From: Cloeon dipterum | Taxonomy: Eukaryota; Arthropoda; Insecta; Ephemeroptera; Baetidae | Reading direction: 5' to 3' | Length of the DNA: 64,000 bases | Assembly (NCBI RefSeq): GCF_949628265.1 | Contig: NC_088790.1 | Span: 22,448,545-22,512,544 of the forward strand | Shown: positions 23,039 through 36,169 of the stretch, one piece after another | How the letters are laid out: each line of letters starts with the position of its first letter | How positions within the stretch are numbered: position 1 is the first letter of the stretch | Position numbers and translations under genes: made by a program | Notes under the pieces: model-generated | Databases searched by the model: none | The model's input: only the letters and a program-made list of their open reading frames with translations | Told to the model about the DNA's origin: nothing

Positions 23039-24589
23039 GGATTGTAAATGAGCGCCGCGTGTTGCATAGATACGTGAGAGCAGGCTTGCGGGCGTGGAGA
23101 TGAATAAACGGGCTGGCGCCAGCAGGGCGTGTTGTTATTTGCTTGCGGGCGATGGGCGGCCAAAGCGAACGAGCGCACAGCACAGCAGACAGCGAAATCA
23201 CATTTTCGCCGGCGGCCGTGCGGGACTTCATTTGCATCCAATCCTGCTTTATTCGATCAAGCCCCGAGATGAAATTACTCTCGCATATTATTTCAGTTTC
23301 GCGCCAAATTGCGCAACATCCCCGGCCGAGCGTCAGTAAATAAAATTCATAAACCTGCGCCGCTGCCTGCCGGCTTGATCAAAATTCGCGTGCGTATGTG
23401 TGCGAATTTGATTTCAGCAATCTTGCACCGCTGCTGGGCTTTTTGACATTGATAATCACTATACGTCCTTTCAAAACGAATACAACGCACGCTGATTGAT
23501 TTCCAGCAGGAAAAAAAAACAGTTTTTCCTACACGTTCGTTTGAAAACATTTTGCACACATGAACAGAGATAAAAATGTTTTTTTGGATCGGTGCGCATT
23601 TCATTTGTTTACAAGCTAAACCAAAGGCCATGAAGGAAATAAAATGGCAAAATTAGAATTCCGCCGGTGGCAAAGGGTTCTAGCGAATTTATTGGGTGCC
23701 TCATTCTCACTTGGAAATCGCGGCTGCTGCTGCCCATTATCTGGCTGCTCGTGTTCATTAATGGAGCGCTCAGTTTGCGTTCGCATTCATGCGAATTAGC
23801 CCGACGATAAATTAAAATAGCGCAACGCTGGGCTTCGTGTGTCAATTTGCATTTTGCCAGGCTTGAACACACAAAATGCGTTAGCCGAGCGAATCAGTTG
23901 GGGATTTCCTATTTTCAACAAAGAGTGTAAGCATTAAAGTTTTCTCTTCCACGAAACATATTAAGCTCTCTCAACGGTTATTATACCACTATGCAATATG
24001 AGAATTTTAATTTTAATTTTTTTCTGCTGGTTTTCAATTAGGAAAATTTTCACAGCGCAATGTCTCATCTGATGATAGGCGAAGTCAAAATTTGAGCAAA
24101 TTTTGATTATTTAAAACAGTGTGGAGGGCGGTAACACTGATTCTATAACTTTAAAGGGAATTAGATATTTTCTAAACAGTAATTGAACAAAAATTAGTAC
24201 ATAAGCATATTAAAATTTTGGTTCATTAGTGGACATTTTTTTATTTCAACTAAAACTATAAATATGAGAAGAAATTAAACCACTTTTATTTCTGCAGAAA
24301 AGTTAAATTGAAAACCGACACTTTCAGATTCAAATTTTGTGTTACCTAGACTTGTGGAACCAACAGTCACGCGAATTGAAAGACCGACTAAGACATAAAA
24401 ATGAAGGGAAGAAACAAATGAAGGATTGGTTGTTATCATGTGACTAATTATTTGTAATATTTTCTTCGCACTGTATTTTTGTAACAGACAAAAATTACCA
24501 TGTACATTTTTTCGTTAAATAGTTACTGATGAAGCAGCTGAGCGAACACCAGCCGATAATTCATCCTGAATATTTGCTGGACCTGTAAA

Positions 24590-24720
24590 AAATTTCCTAA
24601 ATAAATTTAATAAAAAATAAAATTTACAGCGCGGATCAGAAAAGAGTACTTTACCCCATACATCCCCAAATCCAAAAGAAACAACAAAATAATACAAATT
24701 TATCAATTGAAAATAGAGGA
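24590..24720 (-). repeat. dispersed repeat family B, distant copy 3
   Basis: On the minus strand, GGATTTGGGGATGTATGGGG is followed by TAAAGT, then CTGATCCGCGCTGTAAATTT. This resembles the minus-strand copy near 50.6 kb (GGATGAGGGGATGCATGGGG, then GCTGAGCTGCGGTAAA) and, less closely, copies at 3.0 and 9.4 kb. Confidence 0.45.
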
Positions 24721-27700
24721 AAATCATCAAATAGTAAGAAGTTGGAACCTGATATTTATTGCTTGAAATCTTACTTTTTAAATATGAACTCTGGGAAACA
24801 CAGAAAGCAAAAATTAATCCCGTCAACTTGTGTCCCAAAAAATGAAAATCTCGTTTATCAGCAGGCAAGTCGCGTTCTGCTGTTCCATTTCACGCCGGTT
24901 TGAGCGATACAGGGGCGTATGCATTTTGCCATTTTTCATTCGCAAAGGGTGTCTGCTGCGTTGTCAGCTGCCACGCTGGCCCGTGTTTATGTGCGCGGCG
25001 CGGCGCGGGCGGGCGGGCGGCCATCTTTGGCCGCTGCCCCATCATTTCGTTTCGTCGGCGGTTATTACGTGCGTGCGGCGAGGGCGCGTCGAGAGAGAAA
25101 GAGAGCGAAATGCAAACAGATAACGCGGAGAGCAAACACATCGGCCCCGTAATAGGGACGGTGCGGCCCTCAAGGACGTGACCTCGCGGCGGCTTCTTGC
25201 TCGGCCACACAGGCGAGAAGAAAGAAAAGAGAGAAAGAAAAGGAAAAAATTGATGGCACGTGCCGTGACATCAAAAGGGAGGAAAACGCGGCGCCACTTT
25301 ATTGAGTGCACGCGCCAATTTCGCGGCTCGCCAGGTGAATTGAGTCTCGGCGGTCACGCCATACGTCTCCGCGCGCGAGATATGCCTGCCATCGCGCGTC
25401 TCGGTGCGAATATTAATGAGCCTGTCGGGTCACAGAAAGTGCGCACTTTCGGCTCGCCTCCCGCAGCTACAGGTGGCTCGCAAGCGCTCACAAAATATTT
25501 CTTCACTATTGCAAATAATACGTATATCCTCCTCTCCGGAAAACAGATGTAAATTAATATTTAGAGGTTATCCGCTCTTTTGAGCAATTTTATCAATTAA
25601 AATTGATTCCCATTACATTGCTTGAAGCCCGAGTCAAATACTGTAATAGTTTTTTAATATAGATATGTACTTTAAATAATATTTCACCATGCTATATTTC
25701 TTAATGTGCTCCTAAGTTTCTTTTTATAATTAATAATTAATGAAAAAAGGTTAAATGGTGCCTATATACGTTCTTAATATTTTCACAAATCCAAATTATT
25801 CGTTTTGGCTTCTCCAAACGGAAATAAATTAAGGACAAAAAACTCTTTTTCTGAGATATTTTAAAAAGGTGGAATATTTCTCCAGCTAAGAAAATGGATT
25901 GAATTTTGAAGCTTGGGAAGTATTTTTCGTAGGGGTCACGAGTGGCGAGGATCCCAAGTTTTTGTATCTTCGTTTTGTCTCATAAATTTGTAATCCAAAT
26001 CATTGCAGTCAATCGTTTCAACTTCCGGTGATTCAGAATACTGATTTGGTTTGTTTTGCAGCCAAAGTACCGATAAGGCCTGAGAGGTCGAAAACAGCTG
26101 CTGTCAAATACTTTATACGTACATTTTTTACATTGTAGAATACAAATCTTTCCTCTTTTTTATATACCATAAGTCATTATTAACGTTTGGAAGAGCTAAA
26201 CATTTACCAGGGGCCTACTCATTTTATGAAGTTGGCGAAGTGATGGCGAAGCGCAAAGTGGAAAGCATAACCAAATCCTCTTTCACAGCTCCTGCTTTAA
26301 TATATATTCTTCTTTTCCCCATTACAAATCGGTTTGGTACATTTGAATAAAAAAGGAGAGTGTGCGCTGTAATTTGAGATTTTCATCTCGATTGGATTTC
26401 GCTTTTGTATGCGGCGGCGGAGGCGGTGGCAGCGTTGGCTCGAATATATATTTTTTTTCGCGATTTGGGTGTATATAGCGCGCGCGGGGCAAGAACGAAC
26501 GCGCGCGCCTTTTGTACACTGCACGGAGCGGAGGATGTTTATCTGCGCGGCAACATAAGGGAGGTTTTGTTTTCCCAGCAGCGCTCTCACGAGCTGTTTA
26601 ATTTCCTCTGCTGCGTTATCTGTTTCCTCTAAACTCTGCCATTCATCTTTCGCACTGGGGAAAACGACAAACAGCTGGGGAGAAAGGCCGTGCGCGCGAC
26701 ATTAAAACAGCCGCACTATGCTGCTCTACCTCGATTTGAATACACACGTACAAACAGGTCACCAACGCACTTTTCCACCTCGACCTGGATTGCAGAGGAA
26801 ATGAGTTTTCTAATTTTAGAAAATTTATCTCAAGGGTTTAAAAAAAGGATTAACTGCTGGAGAGTGCCTTTTCATACAGGGTATTTATGAATGGAACGAC
26901 CCGCCACCGATTTTGAAGGACTACTGCAATGATCAAATTTCCCCTCCATGTGCGAGCAGTTCTTGTGGTGCGATTTCTTAAGTGTTTGCGAGCGTTTAAT
27001 TTGTTATCTAACGGCACGTGACAACATCGAATCATTTTTTTGTTTCGGGAGCTAAGCAGATACTGCTTGTCATTTTTTGCCACTGTACGTGAATTTCATA
27101 TAAAATATGCTTGGAAATAGCTATCAGTTTAGCAATAAACAATAAAATATATATCTATATTTAAATGGTTATTTAATATTTTGTATATGATATATATATA
27201 TATACAAATCAATCATATGTTATCGTTTAACTCTTTTTAATAAAAATGGTAAATTTCAAATGGTAATGGCGGTCTCCTTACTTGAAATCCGATTTAATTT
27301 CAAAACCAAGAGTTTCCCCAATAAGTGGGATACACCGTTGGACAGATCTCGACGAGAGGAATCGGAATATGCGAACAAAATATGTTCAAGCACTGTAAAT
27401 TTTGTAGAAAATTGGCAAAATTTGAATTTTTACTGTAGGAAGGTCCTTTTTTATTATATTGCAAATTGTTGAATTAAGTGTTTATCGATCAGTTGTTTAT
27501 GGCATCCAACAGTTCAAATAATTTTCAATTGTTGCCCTGTATCATTCCACTTTAATCGATTTTTATCAATTATTTGTAAGTTTATTACAGAGTGCTAAAC
27601 AAACTGTAAACGCCACAATGTTTTTTCCGAGCTTTCCTTCCCGAAAAGGCAATTGTTTTGGTTCTCAATTTAAATATATTGATTGAAGTTGAGAATGAAG

Positions 27701-29303
27701 CAAAGAAGAGGTGTACGTGCACAGCTGTTTTCAGCGCAATTACCGTTGAGACAGCCGAGAGGAAGGCCGATCAGCAAATAGCCGCGGAGAGACACAATTG
27801 CGTCCGAGAGAGCGAGAGCGAGCGAGCAATTCGGCTAAGTGCACCTTTCTCAGCTGCTCGGCCGAGAAGGAGAGAGAGAGAAAGAGAAAGAAAGGAAGGA
27901 AAAGTGCTAGGCAGCCACTCGGGCAGCAAATCGCGAGATGATGGCGATAATTTAATCAATAATGTGCCCGAGGGCTTCGTCGCTCGCTTGCTCGCCCGCT
28001 CAGTCGGTCGGTCGGTTTGATGCGGCGGTAATAACAAAAAGGCCCCGCCGATATTATTGTTGGTGTGGGAATTATATTGAGTGGATTGCCGACGAATTCT
28101 GACGGCGCTGGCTGCCGCGAATGCCTCTGCGCCCCGCCAACACCGCCCTGCATTGTCGGGGCTGAAAGCTTAAAAGGAATGTATTGTTACGTCGCCGTCG
28201 TCGTGGAACGGAGGCTGCTGCTGCGAAATAAAAAGCTGATGATGAGGTCGCTCTTGCTGCTGCTTTTGCGGCTTTTTCGCGCAGGTGATGAATGGCTGTG
28301 CCGTGCGTGCTCACGTGTCAAATTCCGCCTGCAGCCAAAACAAAGCGCCGATTTTACAGCATCGAGAGCAAAATCGATGCAGGCTCACTTTCCCTGTTTA
28401 CGAAGGGTGCCAAAATTGCCCTTTCGAATAATGACAACGGGGAGGTAAACATTGACTTTGGGTGCAAGTGTTTCAAAAATTGAATGCAAGGAACACAAGG
28501 AACGTGATTTTCTTTTAGCACAGCACGCGTGTTCGAGAAAACGTCTACAACATTTTTATTCAGAGCTTTGTCTTGTCGGACTGGAAGTTAGCTTAACACA
28601 GTGCCTCATGGACAGTCTTGGCGCAAAGAGGATAGAATACCATCGGTATAGAGCTGTGAAACATAGATCAGTTTTATTTTTTTTCGCAAAATAGACTCAA
28701 CTGTTTGCGGTTTTTTTCTGCAGAGTTATAAATTATATTTATCATAAAAGCCGTTAATGTTTCTTACATATTATGACACAAACCTTTTAAAAGAATCTGT
28801 TAATATTTTGCTAAAATACTCTTTTTATATAGAAAGTCGGTAAAGATTTATTCAAGGTTTGTTTGCAAATGAAAAGCATCGAATTCTGGTAACATGCATT
28901 CAGAGACTGGCAGAAGTTTCCGGCGCCAGGTTGGAAACTAAAATTACATTGTTCTCGAGGTTCTTAAATGAAATGCGTTCTCTTTTAGGTCGTTACATTG
29001 ATAAAAAGGCTGGAAACAAGGAAACGGGGGGCATCAAGTCATGTTACCTCGCCAGATTGGAACGGTCGATGCAGGCAGGCGGGAGAAAAAAAATCTTGTC
29101 GCCGGCACCGATTTATTTACATCGGGCCGAGCGAGTGAGTGAGCGCATAAAATAATCCATTAACTTTTATGTTGCGATCTTATTACACCGTCGGCCCGTT
29201 CGCCGTCGTTCGTGTGGGTGTTTATTAAAAGCAGCGTCCTGGCAGGGTAAATAAATTTTTCGCACCCCGGGAGAGTGAGAGGCGGATGGGGAGGAGCGCG
29301 AAG

Positions 29304-29334
<31 letters not shown>

Positions 29335-29848
29335 ACACACGACGACGCCTGCTCGCTGGCTTGTTGACTGTCGTAAATAGGTTGGCATTAACTGGCTATA
29401 TTATTAAGGCGCTGATGGCTGCACAAAGTAGGCACTTAATACAACTTTGTTGCTCAATATCGTCGGCGTCGTTGTCGTGTGTGCATATGCAAAGACGCTT
29501 GCTGGCTGCTTTTTAGCCCGCCGCGAGACGTCAACCCTCGCCGCCTCCGTCGCGTCTCACCCCAGCATCGTGCGTGTTGTCTCCTCGCTGCTCTTATTAC
29601 TATTATGATTATTTTTATTGCAAGTCTACACGCGGTCGGAAGAGGGAGAGACACGGACGAGCTGATTAGGCTTTCAGCTTTTCTCAGAAAAAATTCTGCA
29701 TTACGTCTCACCGTGGTATGAAAAAAATTTTGGACGAACTTTTAGATGAGTTCTTGTTAGCGAAATTCATGAAATAAATTTACTTTTTGACGAGTGTTCT
29801 TGTGTTCATAAAAAATTACATAATAAAATCTCACAAAAAATGAAAAAG
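24721..29848. other. gene-poor stretch
   Basis: CpG-rich islands at about 24.95-25.5, 26.4-26.6, 27.75-28.4 and 29.0-29.65 kb separated by AT-rich DNA. A palindromic TA tract lies at about 27.18-27.21 kb. No protein domain was recognised in any frame, and no RNA gene was seen. Confidence 0.4.
29304..29340. repeat. (CA)n microsatellite
   Basis: About 37 bases of CA with a single G interruption. Confidence 0.92.
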
Positions 29849-30131
29849 TAGAGGTCTCAGCCAGCCTGCTTATTTTGGGGTCACGTATATAGTCATCAGC
29901 CACCGTGAATTTTGCAAAGCTGCGCCAGCCACCAGTCAAAGAGTAAACAAAATTGAAAAGTGCCAGAGAAGAAATTGGCCCCAGGCCGTTAAGCTCTATC
30001 GAACTTCACTTTTAAAATTTTGTCAGCCACACCAGGTGCTGGCTAAAATTTTCAGCTGCTGTCGGCCCGAAATTCGGCTGCAACCGGTTTAGCCAGCCGG
30101 CGCTTAAAACTATGCGTGGCTGAGACCTCTA
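29849..30131. mobile_element. hAT-type MITE, 283 bp, with TIRs and 8-bp TSD
   Basis: Perfect 14-bp terminal inverted repeats TAGAGGTCTCAGCC (29849-29862) and GGCTGAGACCTCTA (30118-30131) bound the element. The flanks TGAAAAAG (29841-29848) and TAAAAAAG (30132-30139) form an 8-bp target-site duplication with one mismatch. The 8-bp duplication and TIRs starting TAGAG (matching the hAT pattern YARNG) place it in the hAT superfamily. It has no coding capacity, so it would have been moved by a transposase in trans. The interior repeats CAGCCAC/CAGCCAG motifs near both ends, resembling the subterminal binding sites typical of hAT elements. Confidence 0.85.
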
Positions 30132-30488
30132 TAAAAAAGTCCTCATACGAAATATAAGCTTTTGAAATCGAGAAATTGGCTCCTCAAAACCGCGGCAAAT
30201 AGATATTTATAAGGGACTTAGTCTATTTATAATGAATTCATGAGGCGCAACAATATCAATGATTTCTTGACAACTCAAACAGTTCAATTGCGAGTTAACA
30301 GTTAATGAGCAAAAATGCATAATTATAAAACGTTTCGTATTAAAAGCTTTTTCTTTACTCTCGATTGAAATAAATTCGAAATGCGTCATTTTCGTAAAAA
30401 AGTAGCAACTCCGTTCCAAAATAAATAATCTCAGCTCACCACTATTTAAAGATTCCTGGTGGCCAAAATTATGCGAGCGACGTCAATT

Positions 30489-31970
30489 TAGAGACATGCG
30501 CGGTTTTATTTTTTAACAACCGTTGTTACCAATACCATCAAAATATTAACCACAACCGCACCAAAACCGCAACTCCAATGACATAACCGCGGTTGCGGTT
30601 AACCGCAAAAATACCGCAAAAACCGCAACGAAAATATACTTATACAAAAATTCCGTTTTTTTGAGTGATATATGGTTATGGTATTTTTCCTTTTTTTCAA
30701 AATTTTTTGTACCTAATAAATAACGTATAGCGGTCGAAATACAAATTGATTCCTCGAAATTTAGGCTCAGATTTGAGATAATTGCGGTTCATTTTGGTTG
30801 TATATTTAAATTATATATACATATTAAAAAATATATCATAATCGTGGACTGGACTTTAATATTTATTATTGTTTATTCAATTCACTGTTTCCGGGGCTCT
30901 AGCTCGGGGCCCCGGAGCCCGATTCGAAAAATTCCTACCGTGGCATACACTTTGGATGTGGGGAAAGAGAATCCAAATTAAGCCAAAATTAAGGCTTTTT
31001 CAAATTTTCTCAGCAAACGTGGTGCGATATGCCATATGGAATCTGGGTGAAAATTTCCGGCGAAGCCAATCTTGTTAAATAACAATCGGAAAAAAATGAT
31101 TTTTCATGAAAATCGGTGAAAATTTGAAAACTGTGTCGGGAAGTTCAGCTCGAGGGGAAACTGTGGGGGGCAAATAATCTTGGTCATAAAAATTTGAAAT
31201 TCTATATAAGGCTATAAAATGGCAAGTTAATCCTGCAAAATGTTGGTCTTTGAAAATTATACCAAAATTGTCCATTTCATAAGGGGTCCAAGTTTGGCTT
31301 TGCAGCTCGGAACCTATACATGGGTCCAAAGAAAAAATAAGAACAGATTCTGTGAAAGCTGATGAAATTTGCAATCTTATATAAGTGGAAATAGATTTTC
31401 CAGCACCATCAAATTTTCTGGTAAATTACTGAAATGTTCACTTAACTTAATGAGAAAAAGAAAAATTCGAGAAAAATTGTTCAAGCAGGTGACTAAAATT
31501 TTGCTGGGGATCTTCATCAACATCTCATGAAAAGTAAAAACATTCGTTAACGCCGTTATCGGGTTGCATGCAATATCCCAAGTGTCCGCCTGGAAAACCC
31601 GATAAATTCGAATGTTTGTATCCAAAAACAATAAATTTGCACATTTTTAGACTCGTCATAAAGGTTTTCTAAAATTGGAGCATGTTTAAAAAAGTTGTGG
31701 AGTTTTTTTAAAATTTTCAGAATTTTTTCGGAAAGTTCCGACTTTTCAAAATTGGTGAACATGAACTCGTGGTATGACTCATTGTCAGTCATCGGCCAGG
31801 GAAGGGGTCGTATCGTAGGTATTGCGGTTATTTTTGGATGACCAAAACCGCAAAAATAAAACCGCAACCGCACCACTACCGCACCGCAACTGAAAAAGAA
31901 CTCCAAAACCGCGGTTTTGGAGTGCGGTTTGCGGTATTTTTTTCCAAAACCGCAACCGCGCAGGTCTCTA
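30489..31970. mobile_element. non-autonomous hAT-like element, about 1.48 kb
   Basis: The left end TAGAGACATGCGCGGTT and the right end, read inward, TAGAGACCTGCGCGGTT are inverted repeats with one mismatch. Both begin TAGAG, the hAT pattern. The flanks are GACGTCAATT and GACGTCATAT, an imperfect duplication consistent with an 8-bp target site plus a small indel on the left. Both subterminal regions are crowded with AACCGCA motifs in both orientations (about 30.49-30.64 and 31.83-31.97 kb), as expected for transposase binding sites. The interior has several open frames (longest 140 codons on the minus strand, overlapping the right end) but I recognise no transposase, so it is called non-autonomous. 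Confidence 0.8.
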
Positions 31971-34900
31971 GACGTCATATTGATTGAAAAATTTTCCCTC
32001 TGGCATAATTTGCAGAAGTCAAATTTAATTATTAAAATTTATAGAAAATTTGAATTTTGCAATGCAAACAACCTGTTCGTGGTTTTGTTAAAATGATCTA
32101 TTTTGCAAACACTTATCCACTCTCCGTGAAAACCAGGAAAAATCGTCGAGTTTTAAGACAAAGAGCAAACATTCGTCTGCATTTGGTCGGATCGCTGGCA
32201 AGCGGGAGCCGCGGGGGTGGGCTCGTTTATTTTTGAAAGTTTCATTCGCGGCGGGCGCTGTTTGCTATATTTCTCGGGGCATTAGCCATCTAATGCAACA
32301 CTTTTAATGGCACGCGCGCCCAGCATGGTGTAGCAGGCCCGAATGACCGTCTTTGTTGGCGCTTTTAGAGGGAAAAAAGGCCGTCAGGGAGCGAGTGAGA
32401 GAGAGAAAGAAGGGAAACGGCAGGCGGCTCGCGCGCGCGAGTTCCACCCAGTTAGCCAGGCAAAGTCAACAGTCCATATCATAGACACAAAAGGAGCAGT
32501 AAATGAGGCATCGCGGCCGGGAGCACATTAGCAGGGGCCTGACGAAAAACAAGTGGCCCCGAAATAACGCTGAGCAGACTCGCTCTGATCGAATTATTAA
32601 AGCGGACGAAAAATTAGCTCCCCACTTTGCCGAAATTCGGCGGCGCTAAAGACAAAACAATTTGCCGGCAAATTAATTTGGCAGAGTGCTGCGCGAATTC
32701 CGCCGCCCCCCCCCCCCCTGAAAGCAGGTATTTATTTCGTGCATTTGTTTACAGCACAATTATGCTTTATTCCGCGCGGCATACTGCGAGCACGAAGGGG
32801 TTAAAGCCTTACGCGTGTACGTGTGTGTTTGCCGGGTGAATTGTCGAGCTTTCTGCTGCCTGCGCTTGCATAATAAAAGCCTGCGAGCATTGCTTTTGAG
32901 CGTCGTTTAGCTTAATGAGCTCCGATGCCTGTAGAGAGAGGCACTATGCCGACTTTGCGAAACTTGCGCAACCAAAGGAAACACACATTTACATACAACC
33001 CCCTCTACCCGCAGAGGTCTTTGAATTTATATTATTTATGAAAATCTTTACTTAAAATAAAAAATATAATAATGAAGGAGCCTTAATTTGTAGGTTCATC
33101 AAAAACCATAATTTGATCAAATTGTGTTTGTTTATCAATTTTCTTCTTAGCAACTGTGAGGCACAAAATATTTTGTTAGTCTTCTAAGTATGCTAGAACG
33201 AAATTCGCGGGTAGTAGGATGGTTTCTTCTCATGGCAATTCAACAATTATATGGTGTTCTGAGCAATCTCTGCAATTTTAACTAATTAAATCTTTATTAA
33301 CCTCCAAAGGTGTACATAATAAGGAAATCACAGTTCACTGCTCGTTTTTGTTTTGGCGGCTTGACACAGTGTCTAATTGTTCTTATCACATTCAAGGAAA
33401 TGGCAAAAGTTTTAATTGTTTTATCACAGAATTTACACTCACAGTCATCACTCGCGCGGGAGTGTTAGGCCACTTTTTTACAGATTAAATAGTGAAACCC
33501 GTGATAATAAGTGTGTCTGTCAACAAATTCCCTCCCTTCCAATTTTGGTTGATCATAGCAGGGGTGACGAAAACTCTGGGTCGATTTCAGAGGTTAGCCA
33601 TGAACCTCAGCAATTTAGGATCCTTATGTATATACTTAAAACGATTTCTTTTGACTTACTCTAATCAAAAATTGGTTCAGCCAATCGCTGTGAAACGCTG
33701 TAAAAAGCAAATAAAAACTGTTACATTTATGCTACGGCGATTGCCTGGACTGATATTGGTTTTCCGCGTCCATAAAGAGAAGCATTTTTATGTGCGAAAA
33801 GCAGAGTGGTAGGATTGAGTCTAAAGTCGCCGCGGAAGTGCATTAAAATCTTAAGTAACCAGTGGCGCCATCAAACGGCTGCTTTGAACTTACGCATAAG
33901 CAAACGATGAATTGATATTCGGTTTTTAAATTTATATGCACGAGTAAAGTTTGATTTTTGGTATTAACATGTATAGGGATCTCCGCATATCGTTGATAGG
34001 GAAATTTAATACATATAGATAGGCTTTTATTGGTTTGGAAACTTAAGTTCCATTAATCTGCTAAATTTCATTGCGAATTTCCTGCTAGATCTATTTTATT
34101 GATATGACTGACATTGTTTTTCATAGATGTTTCTTTACAAAAAATTGAAACGCACAAGAAATTCTATCATCATAATTTGAGAGGTTGCATTTTTTATCGC
34201 CCCCCGAATCCATTTCCCTGACGCGGCGCGCTGTGGAAGAGCGCGTTATTTTCGGAAGTTGCTGCCGGGTATGGTGATGATGATGATGTAACAATTTGGT
34301 GTTGGCAGCTGCCGGCTTTATTACTCTCCGCACGTGGAATGTGGCGGCTTTTGCACGCGCGCGTCGTGTAAGCGCGTATATGTGCGAAAGAGCAAGGCGA
34401 GGAGCGAATTCATGTGCACGCCCGCTGCCACACTTAGCCGCACTTGAAGGTACACACTCGCGTGCACACGCATTTTACATATACACACTGCGCGTACACG
34501 AATGAATGGCCCCGGCGTGTTTGCGTTTGTGGCGAGCGAGAAACAAAAACGACCGCCGGCTGTTTTGCACAAGAGCGGCTCCGGCAAGTTGCTGAGCTTG
34601 CGAAATTAAAGTCGATCGCTTCTTCCCTCTCTTGAGTCGTTGCGGAAGAAAGGGTCAGAGAGCTGCTGCCGGGGAGCCAGCCGTGAAAACGCTGCGATTT
34701 ATGACAGATAGAGGGTAGCGCGTTTGCTTTTTTCCATGCGGTATTAACGTGTTACAAAAGTAATGGAATTCAAATGGGCACGAATCTCGGAATGTCACGC
34801 AGTAAGCCCGTGTCAAATTCAACTATTTTGGCCTGTTTTGCTAGAGTAATATCTTTTTCGTAGTACCTGTAGCGAGACAATAGTTTCCCTTGATTAATTT

Positions 34901-36146
34901 TGCTATTATTTAAAAACAAAAACTTTAGCTATCATATCCGTGTTTCAGACCTGGCACGTTAATTCAATCCAGAACTGGAGCGGTTTTCCAAGAGTTAAAG
35001 AATATTTTGTTTCCGAAATTTCTGGGTTCTCGGAATAATGGAATGAATTAACAATTAAAACAATCAAAATATTACCATGCAACCTTTATGAATTTTTCGC
35101 ATGCCGCCTCGTACCTATTTAATTCTATTAGCCTAGTCTTATTCTCCGGTAGTGAATATGAATCTCCCTACGCTCGTGATGAAGAAGAATGGCTTTGATT
35201 TGTGGGTACCAATGACAGATTGTTGTAGTTTGATCGCGCGGTCATCCTGCCGTTGATGCTCGATCTCAAAGTGCTCCCCGCGCCGTCATGATCATCAATA
35301 TCAGATAATGAGGAAACATCTCCGCCGACCGAGATGACACCCTTAAGATGCTGTCATCAACAAATGATGACGAGCTCAATCCCGAGCCTCCTCCCGGGAG
35401 GCAGCCCTCCGCAGCTTTTGAGTGGCTCATCTTCACTTTTGCTTTGCTCTTCGCAAACTCGCTCGCTCGCTCGCTCGCCCGCCCGCCCGCCTGCCCGCAC
35501 GAGATGCTCCCCAAATTAGTTAGCTCGACGGGTTTTGCTCAACTTTCGCTTCTCCTCGCACTCTCACTCTCTTGTTATTTTTATTACAATTAGCCTTGAT
35601 TAATTTCGTGCCACTTTTCATTACGCACTTTCGACAGCCCATTAATCTTTGGAATAATTCCAAAGTTTCCGAGTGGTTTCGAAAATCATTAAAAATTCAT
35701 CCAAGAGTTTTTATCGAAATTGGAAACTTTCCTATTATTTTATAGAAATAAATCAATACGGTAGTAAACATGCCAGGCCCTGAAATTTTTCCCGCAGCTC
35801 TCTGTCATATAAATTTTACGAAAAATACACATCCACGTTCAGAACTAAAACCATAAATTCCCATCATGTGACATGCAAATATTGATTTTTCCATCTGTCT
35901 GTAGAGACACATTAATTTTGTCACCTCTCGGCTTGGACTTTTTGCGCCGAGAGCCGGCGACCGACGCCCCCGTGCTGTTTGTCTGCGATTTATCTGCAGC
36001 TGCCACAATTATTCAGCACCCTCGGGGTCGGTGCTTATTGATTGAATTGGTCACTTGCTGTGAAGCAATTCGACTCATCGTGTCTGACGGCAAACAGAGC
36101 ATCAAGCGCGGCGCCTGCAGCTCTTCTAATATGAGCAGCTCGTATT

Positions 36147-36169
36147 TTTGGCTGCCTCTCGCAGCCAAA
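36147..36169. repeat. perfect 9-bp inverted repeat
   Basis: TTTGGCTGC and GCAGCCAAA around a CTCTC loop. Function unknown. Confidence 0.8.

Larger units (their letters stand above)
15941..24589. other. gene-poor stretch with microsatellites
   Basis: Alternating AT-rich DNA and CpG-rich islands (about 16.25-16.8, 17.85-18.3, 18.65-18.9, 19.3-19.5, 20.5-20.9, 21.5-21.8 and 23.0-23.35 kb). Open frames lack recognisable domains and mostly reflect GC-rich sequence. Several simple repeats are listed separately. No RNA gene was recognised. Confidence 0.4.

Noticed and set aside
24128..24348. GGTAACAC and GTGTTACC as terminal inverted repeats of a transposon
   Set aside because: Only 8 bp, no target-site duplication, and expected by chance in this much sequence.
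30869..31978. Open frames in the larger hAT element as transposase
   Set aside because: None shows hAT transposase or BED zinc-finger features; they are short and overlap on opposite strands.
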